A stretch of 63,103 bases of DNA from an uncultured Actinomycetes bacterium (GTDB lineage Bacteria > Actinomycetota > Actinomycetes > Actinomycetales > Bifidobacteriaceae), in assembly GCA_900314875.1 (NCBI GenBank), contig OMWX01000006.1, positions 1 to 63,103 on the forward strand, in the 5' to 3' direction. Positions within the stretch are counted from its first letter, which is position 1; each line of letters opens with the position of its first letter. The notes under the pieces were generated by a model that saw only the letters and a list, made by a program, of their open reading frames with translations, ran no database searches and had not been told where the DNA came from. This document shows positions 34,974 through 44,287 of the stretch, piece by piece. A program made the translations under genes and the position numbers.

Positions 34974-35839
34974 TTTTGCTCCGATTGTGCCGAAGTTTTG
35001 CCTGACATTTTTCCTGACTTCTCAGCTGACGTCTCGGCTGACATCTCAGCTTGCAGATTAGTCTGCAGATTGCCGGCCGGCATTATGCCTGCTGATGTTT
35101 TGCACAAAAGAGCGCCGATATCTTCTCGAATGCGATTTCGCACGCTTTCAACGCTTTGACTTGCATCTATGATGACAAATCTGTCAGGTTCGCGCTCGGC
35201 AAGATTCAAAAATTCCTTGCGCGTGCGTTCGAAAAATTCAGCTCCGGCCGACTCCAGGCGATCCGGTTCATGCTCGAGCCGCTGCTTTGAAGCGGCATAA
35301 TCCATGTCAAGCAGGTATGTTCGGTTCGGCATTGTTCCGCCGACTGCAAACTCGTTTATCATTTTCACGCCGTCAGTGCGCATAACTCTACCCGCTGCCT
35401 GATACGCAAGCGATGAATCAATATAGCGATCAGAAATAACGACTTTGCCCGATTCCAGAGCCGGTTTTATGACCCGATCGACATGCTGAGCGCGGTCTGC
35501 CGCATAAAGCAAAGCTTCTGCGCGATCGCTTATGTCGTCTGAACTGTGAAGCAGGATTTCGCGAATTTGTCTGCCGGGAGCTGTGCCGCCCGGTTCGCGC
35601 GTGATGACGCATTCTGCTCCCAGACTTTCCAGGTATTCTTTCAGATACGCTGTCTGCGTGCTTTTCCCTGTGCCGTCCACGCCCTCAAACGTTATGAAAA
35701 GTCCCGCTTTGCAAGGATTTTGCATTACGCTGTCTGTTGCGGCTGCAACGCTTGTCAAACCTGCGCTGCATGCTGAAGCTGAATTGTTTTTTTCGATCGC
35801 ATTATTTTTTGCGGCTGCGTTGTTCTTTGCGGCTGTCAT
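34970..35839 (-). CDS. tmk: Thymidylate kinase
   Basis: This enzyme phosphorylates dTMP to dTDP with ATP. The 289-residue protein has P-loop [11 protein letters not shown] at about residues 51-61, the [14 protein letters not shown] motif and [10 protein letters not shown]. It carries an N-terminal extension of about 45 residues with AAKNN-type repeats and a C-terminal tail of about 35 residues with Ala-Glu-Met/Thr-Ser repeats (period 12 bp), neither needed by the family (usual length about 210). The start at 35839 has GAAGGAG seven bases upstream. It lies 18 bases after topA and overlaps holB. Confidence 0.95.
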   Translation of the reverse strand: MTAAKNNAAAKNNAIEKNNSASACSAGLTSVAAATDSVMQNPCKAGLFITFEGVDGTGKSTQTAYLKEYLESLGAECVITREPGGTAPGRQIREILLHSSDDISDRAEALLYAADRAQHVDRVIKPALESGKVVISDRYIDSSLAYQAAGRVMRTDGVKMINEFAVGGTMPNRTYLLDMDYAASKQRLEHEPDRLESAGAEFFERTRKEFLNLAEREPDRFVIIDASQSVESVRNRIREDIGALLCKTSAGIMPAGNLQTNLQAEMSAETSAEKSGKMSGKTSAQSEQK

Positions 35840-35857
35840 GTCTGCGCTCCTTCAGTT

Positions 35858-38800
35858 TTAGGCAGCGGTTTTCTTAGCCGTTGCCTTTTTAGCCGCAGGT
35901 TTTTTCGCAGCTGCTTTCTTAACAGTTGTTTTTGCTGCTGCTGTTTTTTTCGCAGCCGTCGTTTTAGACGCTGTTTTCTTAGCCGCTGTTTTCTTTGATG
36001 TCGCGCGCTTGCGGCGTTTGACCGGCCCGGCGGCCCTTTTCTCTGCCAGAAGCCGGTACGCCTGCTGCGGCTCAATCGATTCCGGCGTGTATTGCTTCGG
36101 CAGCGTGCGGTTTGTCTCGCCGTCGGTTATGTACAAACCGTAGAACCCGTCTTTAATAACGACCGGCTTCTGAGTGTCCGGATCCGTGCCCAGCTCGCGC
36201 ACCGGAGGTTTGGCCACCCGGCCGCGCCGATACTTCGGCTGCGCAAAAAGCTGCTCGGCCTGTTCGACCGTAATGGTGAAAATCTCCTCTTCGCTTGAAA
36301 GAGAGCGGTTTTCAGCTTTTGCGCCGTCAACGCCGCTGCGCGTAAGGTACGGACCGTATCGGCCGTTCGCAGCAGTAATTTCGCATTCGACGTCCTGACC
36401 GTCCTTGTTTTTCACAGTCGTCACGCCGACTTTGCGCGGCAGCGATAAAAGCTTCAAAGCATCCTCAAGCGTAATCGTCAAAGGATCCTGCGTCTTGAAA
36501 AGCGAAGCCATTTTAGGCTTCTCGGCAGCCGCACCTTTGCCTGCAGCCGCATTTTTTCCGGCCGCTGCGCCCTTTCCGGCTGTTTCCTTGCCGGGCTCAC
36601 TCTTCCCGGCAGACCCGTGCGAATCCTCAGAGCCCTGCGAATCCTCAGAGCCGCTCGAATCCTCAGCCTGAGGCGCGGCAAGACTTACATACGGACCGAA
36701 CCGTCCCGTGCGAACAGTTACGATACCGCCCGTTTCAGGGTCCATACCCAGCTCGCGCGGACCTTCAGAATTTGTTTCTATAAGCTTGCGCGCTTGCGCA
36801 ACCGTCAGTTCGTCAGGCGCGAGAGTGTCCGGAATCTGCGCGCGCTTCGGCTTGCCTTCGCCATCCAAATTCTTCGAATCCTCAAGATACGGACCGTATC
36901 TGCCCACGCGCACAGCCAGTCCGTCGCCGATTTCAATCGTATTGATTTCTCTTGCATCGATATCTTCAAGCTCGGCAGCTGTTTTTTTCAAGCCCTCATA
37001 ATGTTTGCCGTAATGCCCCGCAAGCTGAACGATTCCGCTGTCCTCGAACGTCTCGTCAAAATGTGCGTCCTTGTCAGCCGCACTCTTCTCAGCTGTTTTA
37101 ACAGCGCCGGCTTCTGCCATATTCGACTTGTCGCCGAAATAGAATCTTTCCAGCCAGTCGCGCCCCGAAATCTTGCCGTGCGCAATCTCGTCAAGCCCCT
37201 TCTCCATGTCGGCCGTGAAATCATAGTCGACATAAACCGGGAAATTCGATTCCAAAAGCCTTACAACCGCAAACGCAAGCCAAGACGGGATCAGAGCCCG
37301 GCCGCGCTCATAAACGTATCCGCGATCGATAATCGTAGAAATAATGCTCGCATACGTCGAAGGACGTCCGATTTCGCGCGTTTCAAGCGTTTTAACAAGC
37401 GAAGCCTCGGTATAACGCGCCGGAGGAACAGTTTCATGCCCGACAGGGTCAATGTCCCCGGCAGCAAGTTTTTCACCCTCGGTCATCTGCGGCAAAGCGC
37501 CATTGTCGTCGCCGGAATCTTTGCCAGAGCCGTCTCCGTATGCCCTCAGCCAGCCCGGGAAGTCAATAACAGTGCCGGAAGCCTTAAATACCGCAGTTCC
37601 GTCAGAACCCGCTTCAGCCTCAAGAGTAACGGTTGCCGTCGAACCGGTCGCATCGGCCATCTGCGATGCCAAAGTGCGCCGCCAGATAAGCGTATAAACT
37701 CTCAGCTGGTCGGGCGCGACAATTCCCGCCAAATCCTCGGGCGATTTAAACTCCGCTCCCGCGGGACGAATAGCTTCATGAGCCTCCTGCGCTCCTGCGG
37801 ATTTGGTGACATACTGTTTCGGAGCTTCAGACAGGTATTGCGCTCCCCAGCGTTTGGAAACGCACTGTCTTGCCGCATTGACAGCCTCGCCGGACAATGT
37901 CACCGAATCGGTACGCATATAAGTGATATATCCGTTTTCATACAAAGCCTGAGCCGCGCGCATAGTTGCTCTCGAACTCATTCCCAAACGATTGCCGGCA
38001 GCCTGCTGCAAAGTCGAAGTCGTAAAAGGCGCAACCGGACGTCTGCGATACGGACGCTTCTGCAGGCTCGCAACCGTAAATCCCGCATCGGAATCAGACA
38101 AGTTCGTCAAACCTGCAGAATCGCCTGAATCTCGTAAATCGCCCGTTTTGCCTGCGCTTCCCAAAGCCTGAACAACGCGCAAAGCCGCTTGTTCATCAAG
38201 AACAAGCACATTATCTTTAACGGCTTCCTCAGTCAGCTCGCCGCTGTCCGCAAAATCTTTCGAACCGGCAACGCGCCTCCCGCCGAGACTGACAAGCCTC
38301 GCTTTAAACGAGTCAGGCTCTGCCGAGTCATTAAACTGCGAAGCCCCGTCAAATTCTGCTGAACCGCCGATTTTGCGCAGATTCGCAGAAACATCCCAAT
38401 ATGACGAGCTTACAAACGCGATACGTTCCTTTTCGCGCTCAACAATAAGCCTTGTGGCAACTGACTGCACGCGGCCGGCCGACAGCTTCGGACCGACTTT
38501 TCGCCACAAAACCGGGCTGAGCTCATACCCGTACAGCCTGTCAAGAATTCGCCTGGTCTCCTGCGCGTCAACCATATTCCCGTCAACATCGCGAGTCTGC
38601 TGAAGCGAACGCTCAATCGCGCTTTTCGTAATCTCGTGAAACACCATTCGTTTCACGGGAATTTCAGGTTTAAGAGTCTGAACCAGATGCCAGGCAATCG
38701 CCTCTCCCTCGCGATCCTCATCAGTTGCCAGATAAAGTTCGTCGGCTTTTTTCAGAGCCTTCTTAAGGTCGCTTACAGTCTGCTTTTTATCGCTTCCGAC

Positions 38801-39052
38801 AATGTAGTAAGGCTTGAAATCATCATCAACGTCAACGCCGAATTTGCCGTATTTTTCTTTGTCTTTCGCCGGAATCTGAGAGGGCTGCGCCAAATCCCGA
38901 ATATGCCCCACAGATGCTCTGACATCATAATTTGAGCCAAGATATCCGCCGATTTTGCGCGCTTTGGCAGGCGACTCAACAATGACAAGCCTGGTTTTGC
39001 CGGCAGCAGTTCCGCCGACGGCTTTACTCTTTGCCGTTTCACCGTTCGCCAT
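35858..39052 (-). CDS. topA: DNA topoisomerase I (type IA)
   Basis: This enzyme relaxes negative supercoils by transient single-strand breaks. The 1064-residue protein opens with a Toprim domain, VIVESPAKARKIGGYLG and TDEDREGEAIAWHL (110-123). The catalytic tyrosine is Tyr 378 (YITYMRTDS). Four C-terminal repeats follow, marked VGRYGPYLED, TGRFGPYVSL, NGRYGPYLTR and DGFYGLYITD. There are two low-complexity inserts: a Ser/Glu/Asp plus Gly/Lys/Ala stretch of 18-bp and other repeats (DNA about 36530-36670), and a Lys/Ala-rich DNA-binding tail typical of actinobacterial TopA. GGAGGAG precedes the ATG. Confidence 0.97.
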   Translation of the reverse strand: MANGETAKSKAVGGTAAGKTRLVIVESPAKARKIGGYLGSNYDVRASVGHIRDLAQPSQIPAKDKEKYGKFGVDVDDDFKPYYIVGSDKKQTVSDLKKALKKADELYLATDEDREGEAIAWHLVQTLKPEIPVKRMVFHEITKSAIERSLQQTRDVDGNMVDAQETRRILDRLYGYELSPVLWRKVGPKLSAGRVQSVATRLIVEREKERIAFVSSSYWDVSANLRKIGGSAEFDGASQFNDSAEPDSFKARLVSLGGRRVAGSKDFADSGELTEEAVKDNVLVLDEQAALRVVQALGSAGKTGDLRDSGDSAGLTNLSDSDAGFTVASLQKRPYRRRPVAPFTTSTLQQAAGNRLGMSSRATMRAAQALYENGYITYMRTDSVTLSGEAVNAARQCVSKRWGAQYLSEAPKQYVTKSAGAQEAHEAIRPAGAEFKSPEDLAGIVAPDQLRVYTLIWRRTLASQMADATGSTATVTLEAEAGSDGTAVFKASGTVIDFPGWLRAYGDGSGKDSGDDNGALPQMTEGEKLAAGDIDPVGHETVPPARYTEASLVKTLETREIGRPSTYASIISTIIDRGYVYERGRALIPSWLAFAVVRLLESNFPVYVDYDFTADMEKGLDEIAHGKISGRDWLERFYFGDKSNMAEAGAVKTAEKSAADKDAHFDETFEDSGIVQLAGHYGKHYEGLKKTAAELEDIDAREINTIEIGDGLAVRVGRYGPYLEDSKNLDGEGKPKRAQIPDTLAPDELTVAQARKLIETNSEGPRELGMDPETGGIVTVRTGRFGPYVSLAAPQAEDSSGSEDSQGSEDSHGSAGKSEPGKETAGKGAAAGKNAAAGKGAAAEKPKMASLFKTQDPLTITLEDALKLLSLPRKVGVTTVKNKDGQDVECEITAANGRYGPYLTRSGVDGAKAENRSLSSEEEIFTITVEQAEQLFAQPKYRRGRVAKPPVRELGTDPDTQKPVVIKDGFYGLYITDGETNRTLPKQYTPESIEPQQAYRLLAEKRAAGPVKRRKRATSKKTAAKKTASKTTAAKKTAAAKTTVKKAAAKKPAAKKATAKKTAA

Positions 39053-39223
39053 ATTCCGCTCCTCCGGTCTTTCCCATATATATTGCCCGATATACAGCCT
39101 TATAAACTCTGTGACTGTTCAATCTTGCACTGATCAGTCGCGCATTGTTCAGTCGTGACACACAATAGCACAAAACCATACACACGCGTCAATGCGCGGC
39201 ATGGATTGTGCATAAATTTGCTT

Positions 39224-40663
39224 TTATTTTTCGGGCGGAGCGGGCGCAAAACCGACCTGACCCATTCTGTCCAAAGGAGAAGCAGTGCATTGTCGAACAG
39301 CCAGAATAACTCCGAAAACAAGAGAAGAAGCTCCGCAAATGCCGGCAATCGCAGATACCTGAGCCGGAGAATACGCCCACTGAGCATGCAGAGCCAGACC
39401 CGACTGAAGCTGCGAAATAACGTAAGCGGCATACGCAATCGAGCACAGACCGCCGGTAATCATCACGGACGAAGCAATCTGAACAGCCGGCGAAGATTTG
39501 CGCGTGCCGACCGAATCAAGCCCGTTTTCGCGCGTAAAAACAAACACGGGAAGAATCATGAATCCCACTGCAAAAATTGACATAACCGGATCGCTCGGGC
39601 GATGCCCCTGATTCACTACAACGGAAATCCCGGCCAAAGCCGTGTAAATCGCGCTGAAAATCGCCGTCGGAACACGCCAAGAACGCGGAACTGCCATAAA
39701 CAGAATCACGCACGACGAAGCCGTAAGAATCGTATGTCCCGAGGGCGCGGAATTTACGGTCATAACAAGTCCCGGCACAAGAGCGGGTCTGGGAAGTATG
39801 CGCTTGACAGACAATCCGACCGCAAGCGAAAGAATCGCAAACACGGATATCTGCCACATGCACCACCATTGTTTTCGCACGCCGGCCATGACAAAACCGG
39901 CGATTCCGATTGCAAAACCGATAACAAGAATAATGTTGAAAGTCAGGTAAGTTCGCAGAAAGTCGCGCACGGGAGAGCCCTCAAACAGACTCGATAAAAC
40001 GATATCGTCATACTGCTGGCCGTTGAATGTGCGCACTCCGGCAAAATAAATTCCTATTGCCGCAAGCAGAAAAATCACAGCAGAAGACAGGCTGAAAATC
40101 GTCGCTCCAAGACTCGGTCTGTCGTGAATCGCAGAAAAGTCTTCTTCTTTCGGATCAGCTGCGGATTCAACTGCGGAATCAACTGCATAATCAGCCGCAG
40201 ATTCAGCTGCGGAAACATTATCCGCCGCCGGATTTTTGACGGCAAACTCAGGCTGTTCAAACCTGATCTGCGCGTGATGATACTGCATTTCCGGGAATTG
40301 CGCTGATTGAAACTGCTCTTCTTTGGTTTGCATTAATCGAGACTGCGCTGCCTGAGACTGCGCTGCCTGAGACTGTGCTGCCTGCTGTCCGGCAAGCTGT
40401 TCTCTCCATATCTGCTCTGCTGTTTTTTGCACTGCCGGTTTCGGTTCTGAAACATTCGTCTCTGAAGCATTCTGAAATTGCAGAGCAGACTCCTGCCGAA
40501 TATTCTGCTGAACATTTTTATGCTGTTCAAAAGATTGCGGAGCAAACTGCATATTCGGCTGCATCTGTTCCTGCAGATTTTGCGCCTGTTCATCAAACTG
40601 ACCGCCAAACTGCTCATCAAATTGTCCGTCAAACTGACCGCCGAATCGTAAGTTTTTGTCCAT
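39224..40663 (-). CDS. PAP2-superfamily membrane phosphatase with a long Gln-rich N-terminus
   Basis: This 479-residue membrane protein has a C-terminal half of about eight hydrophobic segments carrying PAP2 motifs: KRILPRPAL, SAPSGHTI and NQGHRPSDP. It therefore probably dephosphorylates a lipid phosphate such as undecaprenyl pyrophosphate or phosphatidic acid. The first 180 residues are Gln/Ala-rich and repetitive (FDGQFDEQFGG with period 12 bp; AAQSQAAQSQ with period 15 bp) and probably disordered and cytoplasmic. The domain assignment is firm, but the substrate is unknown. It lies between topA and the SRP RNA gene on the same strand. Confidence 0.85.
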   Translation of the reverse strand: MDKNLRFGGQFDGQFDEQFGGQFDEQAQNLQEQMQPNMQFAPQSFEQHKNVQQNIRQESALQFQNASETNVSEPKPAVQKTAEQIWREQLAGQQAAQSQAAQSQAAQSRLMQTKEEQFQSAQFPEMQYHHAQIRFEQPEFAVKNPAADNVSAAESAADYAVDSAVESAADPKEEDFSAIHDRPSLGATIFSLSSAVIFLLAAIGIYFAGVRTFNGQQYDDIVLSSLFEGSPVRDFLRTYLTFNIILVIGFAIGIAGFVMAGVRKQWWCMWQISVFAILSLAVGLSVKRILPRPALVPGLVMTVNSAPSGHTILTASSCVILFMAVPRSWRVPTAIFSAIYTALAGISVVVNQGHRPSDPVMSIFAVGFMILPVFVFTRENGLDSVGTRKSSPAVQIASSVMITGGLCSIAYAAYVISQLQSGLALHAQWAYSPAQVSAIAGICGASSLVFGVILAVRQCTASPLDRMGQVGFAPAPPEK

Positions 40664-40820
40664 ACTCTTCCCCGCATTTTCGAAAATTGTCTTATTTCGT
40701 TAAAAATAAAGACTACATTATAAAAATTACCGGCAAAACAAACAGTCCGGAAATCAAAAGAATTCAAAGCCCGCAAATACGGGTTCGCGGAAAACACGTA
40801 AATCTGAAAATACAGAAAAA

Positions 40821-40902
40821 CTCCCACGTACCCGTCAGAGGCCGCTTACCCTTGCTGCATTCCTGCCCTGGGGGAGTTGGGCGACATAGCGCCACATGGG
40901 AG
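40821..40902 (-). ncRNA. ffs: Signal recognition particle RNA (4.5S-type, small form)
   Basis: On the minus strand the conserved helix-8 sequence CAGGGCAGGAATGCAGCAAG, with the Ffh-binding internal loop and GGAA-type tetraloop, is followed by GGTAAGCGG. The ends CTCCCA...TGGGAG pair to close the hairpin, and five T follow directly (terminator). The size, about 82 nt, fits the small bacterial SRP RNA. Confidence 0.94.
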
Positions 40903-40910
40903 CAAAGGCA

Positions 40911-40939
40911 AGTATACACTTATGCGGCGGCAGAAGCAA
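40911..40939 (-). promoter_or_regulatory. Promoter of the SRP RNA gene
   Basis: On the minus strand TTGCTT (40934-40939) and TATACT (40911-40916) are separated by exactly 17 bases, eight bases before the first stem base of the RNA. This matches a housekeeping sigma-factor promoter. Confidence 0.8.
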
Positions 40940-40972
40940 ATCGAAAGAGCCTCCCGGCGCGTTTCGAATTAT

Positions 40973-42967
40973 TTACAGCGCATAAACAAAAGCTTCCCAC
41001 GGAGACAATTTGCCCAAAAGAATCGAAGCCGAAGTATTGTCGGGATCATAATTTGTGAGCAGAACCGAATCTCCGTCAACTCCGTCGCCGATTAAGCCGC
41101 AAACTTCGTCAGGCAGCCTGGCCGAGGATGAACTCATATTAATCACGACAAGCAGATCGCGCAAACTGCCGGAATCTGCAGCCGAACCGTTTGCAACTGA
41201 ACCGTCCGCAACCAAACCGGGCACGACTGAATCGGGCAAAATTGAACCATTCAAAATTGAACTGTCCGAAGATACAACAGCCGTATCATCCGAAACCGAA
41301 CCGGACGAACCGGACGAAGCAGCAACAGCCGCAGACACCTGCTCCGGCGGCAAGGAGCGCACAAAAGCGTAAACCTTCTCATCATCCTCCGCAACGGCTT
41401 TAAAATCGCCGCATGCGACAACCGGATTCGCATGGCGCAAAGCAATAAGCGACTTGTAGAACGAGTAAACCGAATTCGGATCGTCAATCTGAGCCTGCGC
41501 ATTGATAAACTCGCTGTTCGAATTAACCTCAATCCACGGCTCTTTGGGCGCATATTCGGCTGTAAAACCCGCAAAACGCGTGTCATCCCACTGCATTGGC
41601 GTGCGCGCATTGTCGCGGCTCATCGCGCGCAAAGCATTCATCATTTCATCCGAAGACAAAACATGCGCCTGTTCGACAAGCTGATGATACATATTCACGG
41701 ATTCCAGATCGCGATACTGGCTCAAATCAGTGAAATTCGCGTTCGTCATGCCAAGCTCTTCACCCTGATAAATGTAGGGAGTTCCCCGATGCATATGAGC
41801 AAACAGACCGAAAGCTTTCGCGGACAGAACTCTCATTTTCTCGGAAGAATCGTCTCCCCAGCGGCTTACGACTCGCGGCTGATCATGATTGTCAACAAAC
41901 AGACTCGCCCAGCCTTTCTGCGCGACCGAAGTCTGATATGACTTCCAAACCCGTTTCAAATCGCCTAATTTCCAAGGCTTTACGCTCCATTTGCCGGCAG
42001 GTCCTTCCTGATCTATTCCCATGTGATCGAAAAGGAAAAGCATATCCAGCTCGCCGCTGGCCGGGTCTGTTATGTGTGCTCCGCGCTGAGCCGACATTCC
42101 GGGAGCCTCGCCGACTGTCAGGAAGCCGTCCCTTCCCTCAAAAACCTCGCGGCGCATTTGAGAGAGAAACTCGTCCAAGCGCGGACCGTCCGAGCAGAAA
42201 TCCCACAGAGAACAGTATCCGTCAGGACCGGGCTCTCCTGTTGTTTCCTCGCTCGGAATGTCTCCGTCAGCCAAATGCTTGGAAATCAATGTGATTACAT
42301 CCATTCTGAAGCCGTCGATTCCGCGATCGAGCCAGCGGTTCATCATATCAAAAACAGCTTGGCGAACCTGCGGATTTTCCCAGTTCAGGTCAGGCTGCTT
42401 GGGTGAAAATTGATGCAGGAAATACTCGCCTCGCTCAGAATCATATTGCCATGCGGATCCGCCAAAATAAGAACCCCAGCGGTTCGGTTCGGCTCCCGGA
42501 GTTCCAGGCTCGAATCCGGGCTTCGCAGGCCGCCACCAGTACCAGTCGGAATGAGGATCGTCCTTGTCTTTGGAAGCGCGGAACCACTCGTGCTCGTCGG
42601 AAGTGTGATTCACAACCAAATCCATAATGATTTTTATTCCCAGCTTATGCGCCCGGGAGATAAGCATGTCCATGTCCTCCATAGTGCCGAACATGGGATC
42701 GATCGCCTCGTAATCGCTTATGTCGTAACCGTTGTCGTCTTGCGGAGACTTGTAAACCGGGCTGAGCCAGATAACATCAATGCCCAGGTCGGCAAGGTAC
42801 GGCAGACGCTGAATCACGCCGCGCAAATCGCCGAAACCGTCGCCGTTCGTATCCTGAAAAGAGCGCGGATAGATCTGGTAAACTACTGCGTTTGCCCACC
42901 AGGGATTTTCGGCAGAACCGTTGGTTTTCAGGGATTCAGGCAGTTTTGGACGGTTAAATTCGGTCAT
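40973..42967 (-). CDS. GH13 alpha-glucosidase, probably oligo-1,6-glucosidase
   Basis: This 664-residue cytoplasmic glycoside hydrolase is of the GH13_31 type. The N-terminal YQIYPRSFQDTNGDGFGDL and the catalytic triad Asp 223 (DGFRMDV), Glu 287 (LTVGEAPG) and Asp 362 (FVDNHDQPR) are intact. Val right after the nucleophile is associated with alpha-1,6 specificity in this subfamily. The C-terminal beta domain is interrupted by about 55 residues of Ser/Ala/Gly/Asp low-complexity sequence built from 15-bp repeats (DNA about 41165-41275), an insertion not usual for the family. No transporter or LacI regulator is adjacent. Confidence 0.93.
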   Translation of the reverse strand: MTEFNRPKLPESLKTNGSAENPWWANAVVYQIYPRSFQDTNGDGFGDLRGVIQRLPYLADLGIDVIWLSPVYKSPQDDNGYDISDYEAIDPMFGTMEDMDMLISRAHKLGIKIIMDLVVNHTSDEHEWFRASKDKDDPHSDWYWWRPAKPGFEPGTPGAEPNRWGSYFGGSAWQYDSERGEYFLHQFSPKQPDLNWENPQVRQAVFDMMNRWLDRGIDGFRMDVITLISKHLADGDIPSEETTGEPGPDGYCSLWDFCSDGPRLDEFLSQMRREVFEGRDGFLTVGEAPGMSAQRGAHITDPASGELDMLFLFDHMGIDQEGPAGKWSVKPWKLGDLKRVWKSYQTSVAQKGWASLFVDNHDQPRVVSRWGDDSSEKMRVLSAKAFGLFAHMHRGTPYIYQGEELGMTNANFTDLSQYRDLESVNMYHQLVEQAHVLSSDEMMNALRAMSRDNARTPMQWDDTRFAGFTAEYAPKEPWIEVNSNSEFINAQAQIDDPNSVYSFYKSLIALRHANPVVACGDFKAVAEDDEKVYAFVRSLPPEQVSAAVAASSGSSGSVSDDTAVVSSDSSILNGSILPDSVVPGLVADGSVANGSAADSGSLRDLLVVINMSSSSARLPDEVCGLIGDGVDGDSVLLTNYDPDNTSASILLGKLSPWEAFVYAL

Positions 42968-43111
42968 GTTTTCCTCTTCTTTGAATTGTTTTGCGGCTGT
43001 TCTGTATGTGTTTTAATGTCTGATTTCAATAATACTTTCAATAATACTTTTAATAAAATCCTTAATAAAAACCGGGATTGAAATAACAGCAAGACTAAAT
43101 TAATACAAGGA

Positions 43112-43573
43112 TTAAAATCTTTGCGCTTCAAAATATTTTTCAAGCATTTCGCGCATTTCTTTTTCGCATATGCCTCCGTAAACCTGCGGTTTTGCGCCGA
43201 TATGAGGATCTCGGGGAATATCCCACACAGAGCCGCATGCGCCCATTTTCGGATCCCATGCGCCGAAAATAATGCTGCCGGCATGTGCCGAAACCGCCGC
43301 GCCCGCGCACATCGGGCAAGGTTCAAGAGTCACAACCAGCGAGCATGATTCCAAATGCCAGTCTTTCAAAGTTTCGGCCGCCTGTTTCATGGCTTCGATT
43401 TCGGCATGAGAAAAAGGGTCGCCGTTTTTTTGACGGCGATTTCGGCCGCGGCCGATGATTTTTCCCGACGAATCAGCGACAACAGCACCTACCGGAACAT
43501 CTCCGTCTTTTTTGGCTTCTGCAGCCAGTTCCCGCGCCGACTGCATTAAAGCGCGCATGAGATTTTTGTCCAT
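43112..43573 (-). CDS. tadA: tRNA-specific adenosine deaminase
   Basis: This enzyme converts A34 to inosine in tRNA-Arg(ACG). The 153-residue protein has the zinc deaminase motif HAE (56-58) and PCPMC (Cys 86, Cys 89). FSHAEIEAMKQA and CGSVWDIPRDP are further family features. The upstream open frame is not credible coding sequence. MDKNLMRAL at 43573 is the best start, although no Shine-Dalgarno is obvious and MRALMQ at 43558 is possible. It lies just upstream of the GH13 gene. Confidence 0.93.
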   Translation of the reverse strand: MDKNLMRALMQSARELAAEAKKDGDVPVGAVVADSSGKIIGRGRNRRQKNGDPFSHAEIEAMKQAAETLKDWHLESCSLVVTLEPCPMCAGAAVSAHAGSIIFGAWDPKMGACGSVWDIPRDPHIGAKPQVYGGICEKEMREMLEKYFEAQRF

Positions 43574-44287
43574 GTATGCAATGATAAATAATTTCGGCGA
43601 ATAAAATTTTTGATTTACTCGAAAATAAATTTTTCGCGTCCGAACGGATAAAAATTTCGGGAGCACAGACCGAAAGCCGCGCCGCCGAAAAATGTAAAAC
43701 AAAACAATATCCCTACAAATTTAAAAGGAATTGCACGAACAAATCCATACAAACATGCAGACATAAAACAAAAACGCAATTTGCATATCGGATAAACAGC
43801 GCACAAAATTATAATTTCCCGGAATTCGGCTGCTTGCCAAACTCCGGGACAATAGGAGAGAAAAAGAAGGATTTTTGTCAACGGCCAAACATCCATGCGG
43901 AAGATTCATACGCAGAACTTCGCGCGTTAACATTTGCCGCAGCAAAAATTTCCATTAGTTCAAATAATGCTGAACAAAACTGAATAAAACCTGAAGAAAT
44001 TCATTAAGAACGCAAAGAAAATTCAAAGAGATATATGAACCCGGACGCAAAATCTGCCGGAAATATGAACTTTAAACGATTTTGAAAAGTTTAAAGCAAG
44101 TTTAAAGCAAGTTTAGACAGCTTTAGGCAGATTTGAACCGACTTAAGCAAGTTAGGCAATTCAAGGCATATTCGAACAGTTCAAAACGTGTTAAATCGAT
44201 TTTGCATCGGCTTTGATCAGCTCTGCGGCAAAAACCTTAACTTTGCCCGATTTTCAGTCCGATTGCCGGGCGTTGTATGCTTGCCGT
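43574..44287. other. Gene-free AT-rich region with phased T-tracts
   Basis: About 700 bases between divergent tadA and the HD-domain gene without a credible coding sequence. Between about 44070 and 44180, TTTAAA/GTTTA-type tracts recur every 10-11 bases (TTTAAAGCAAG repeated, then decaying copies). This spacing would bend DNA and may form part of the HD gene promoter. Confidence 0.6.
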
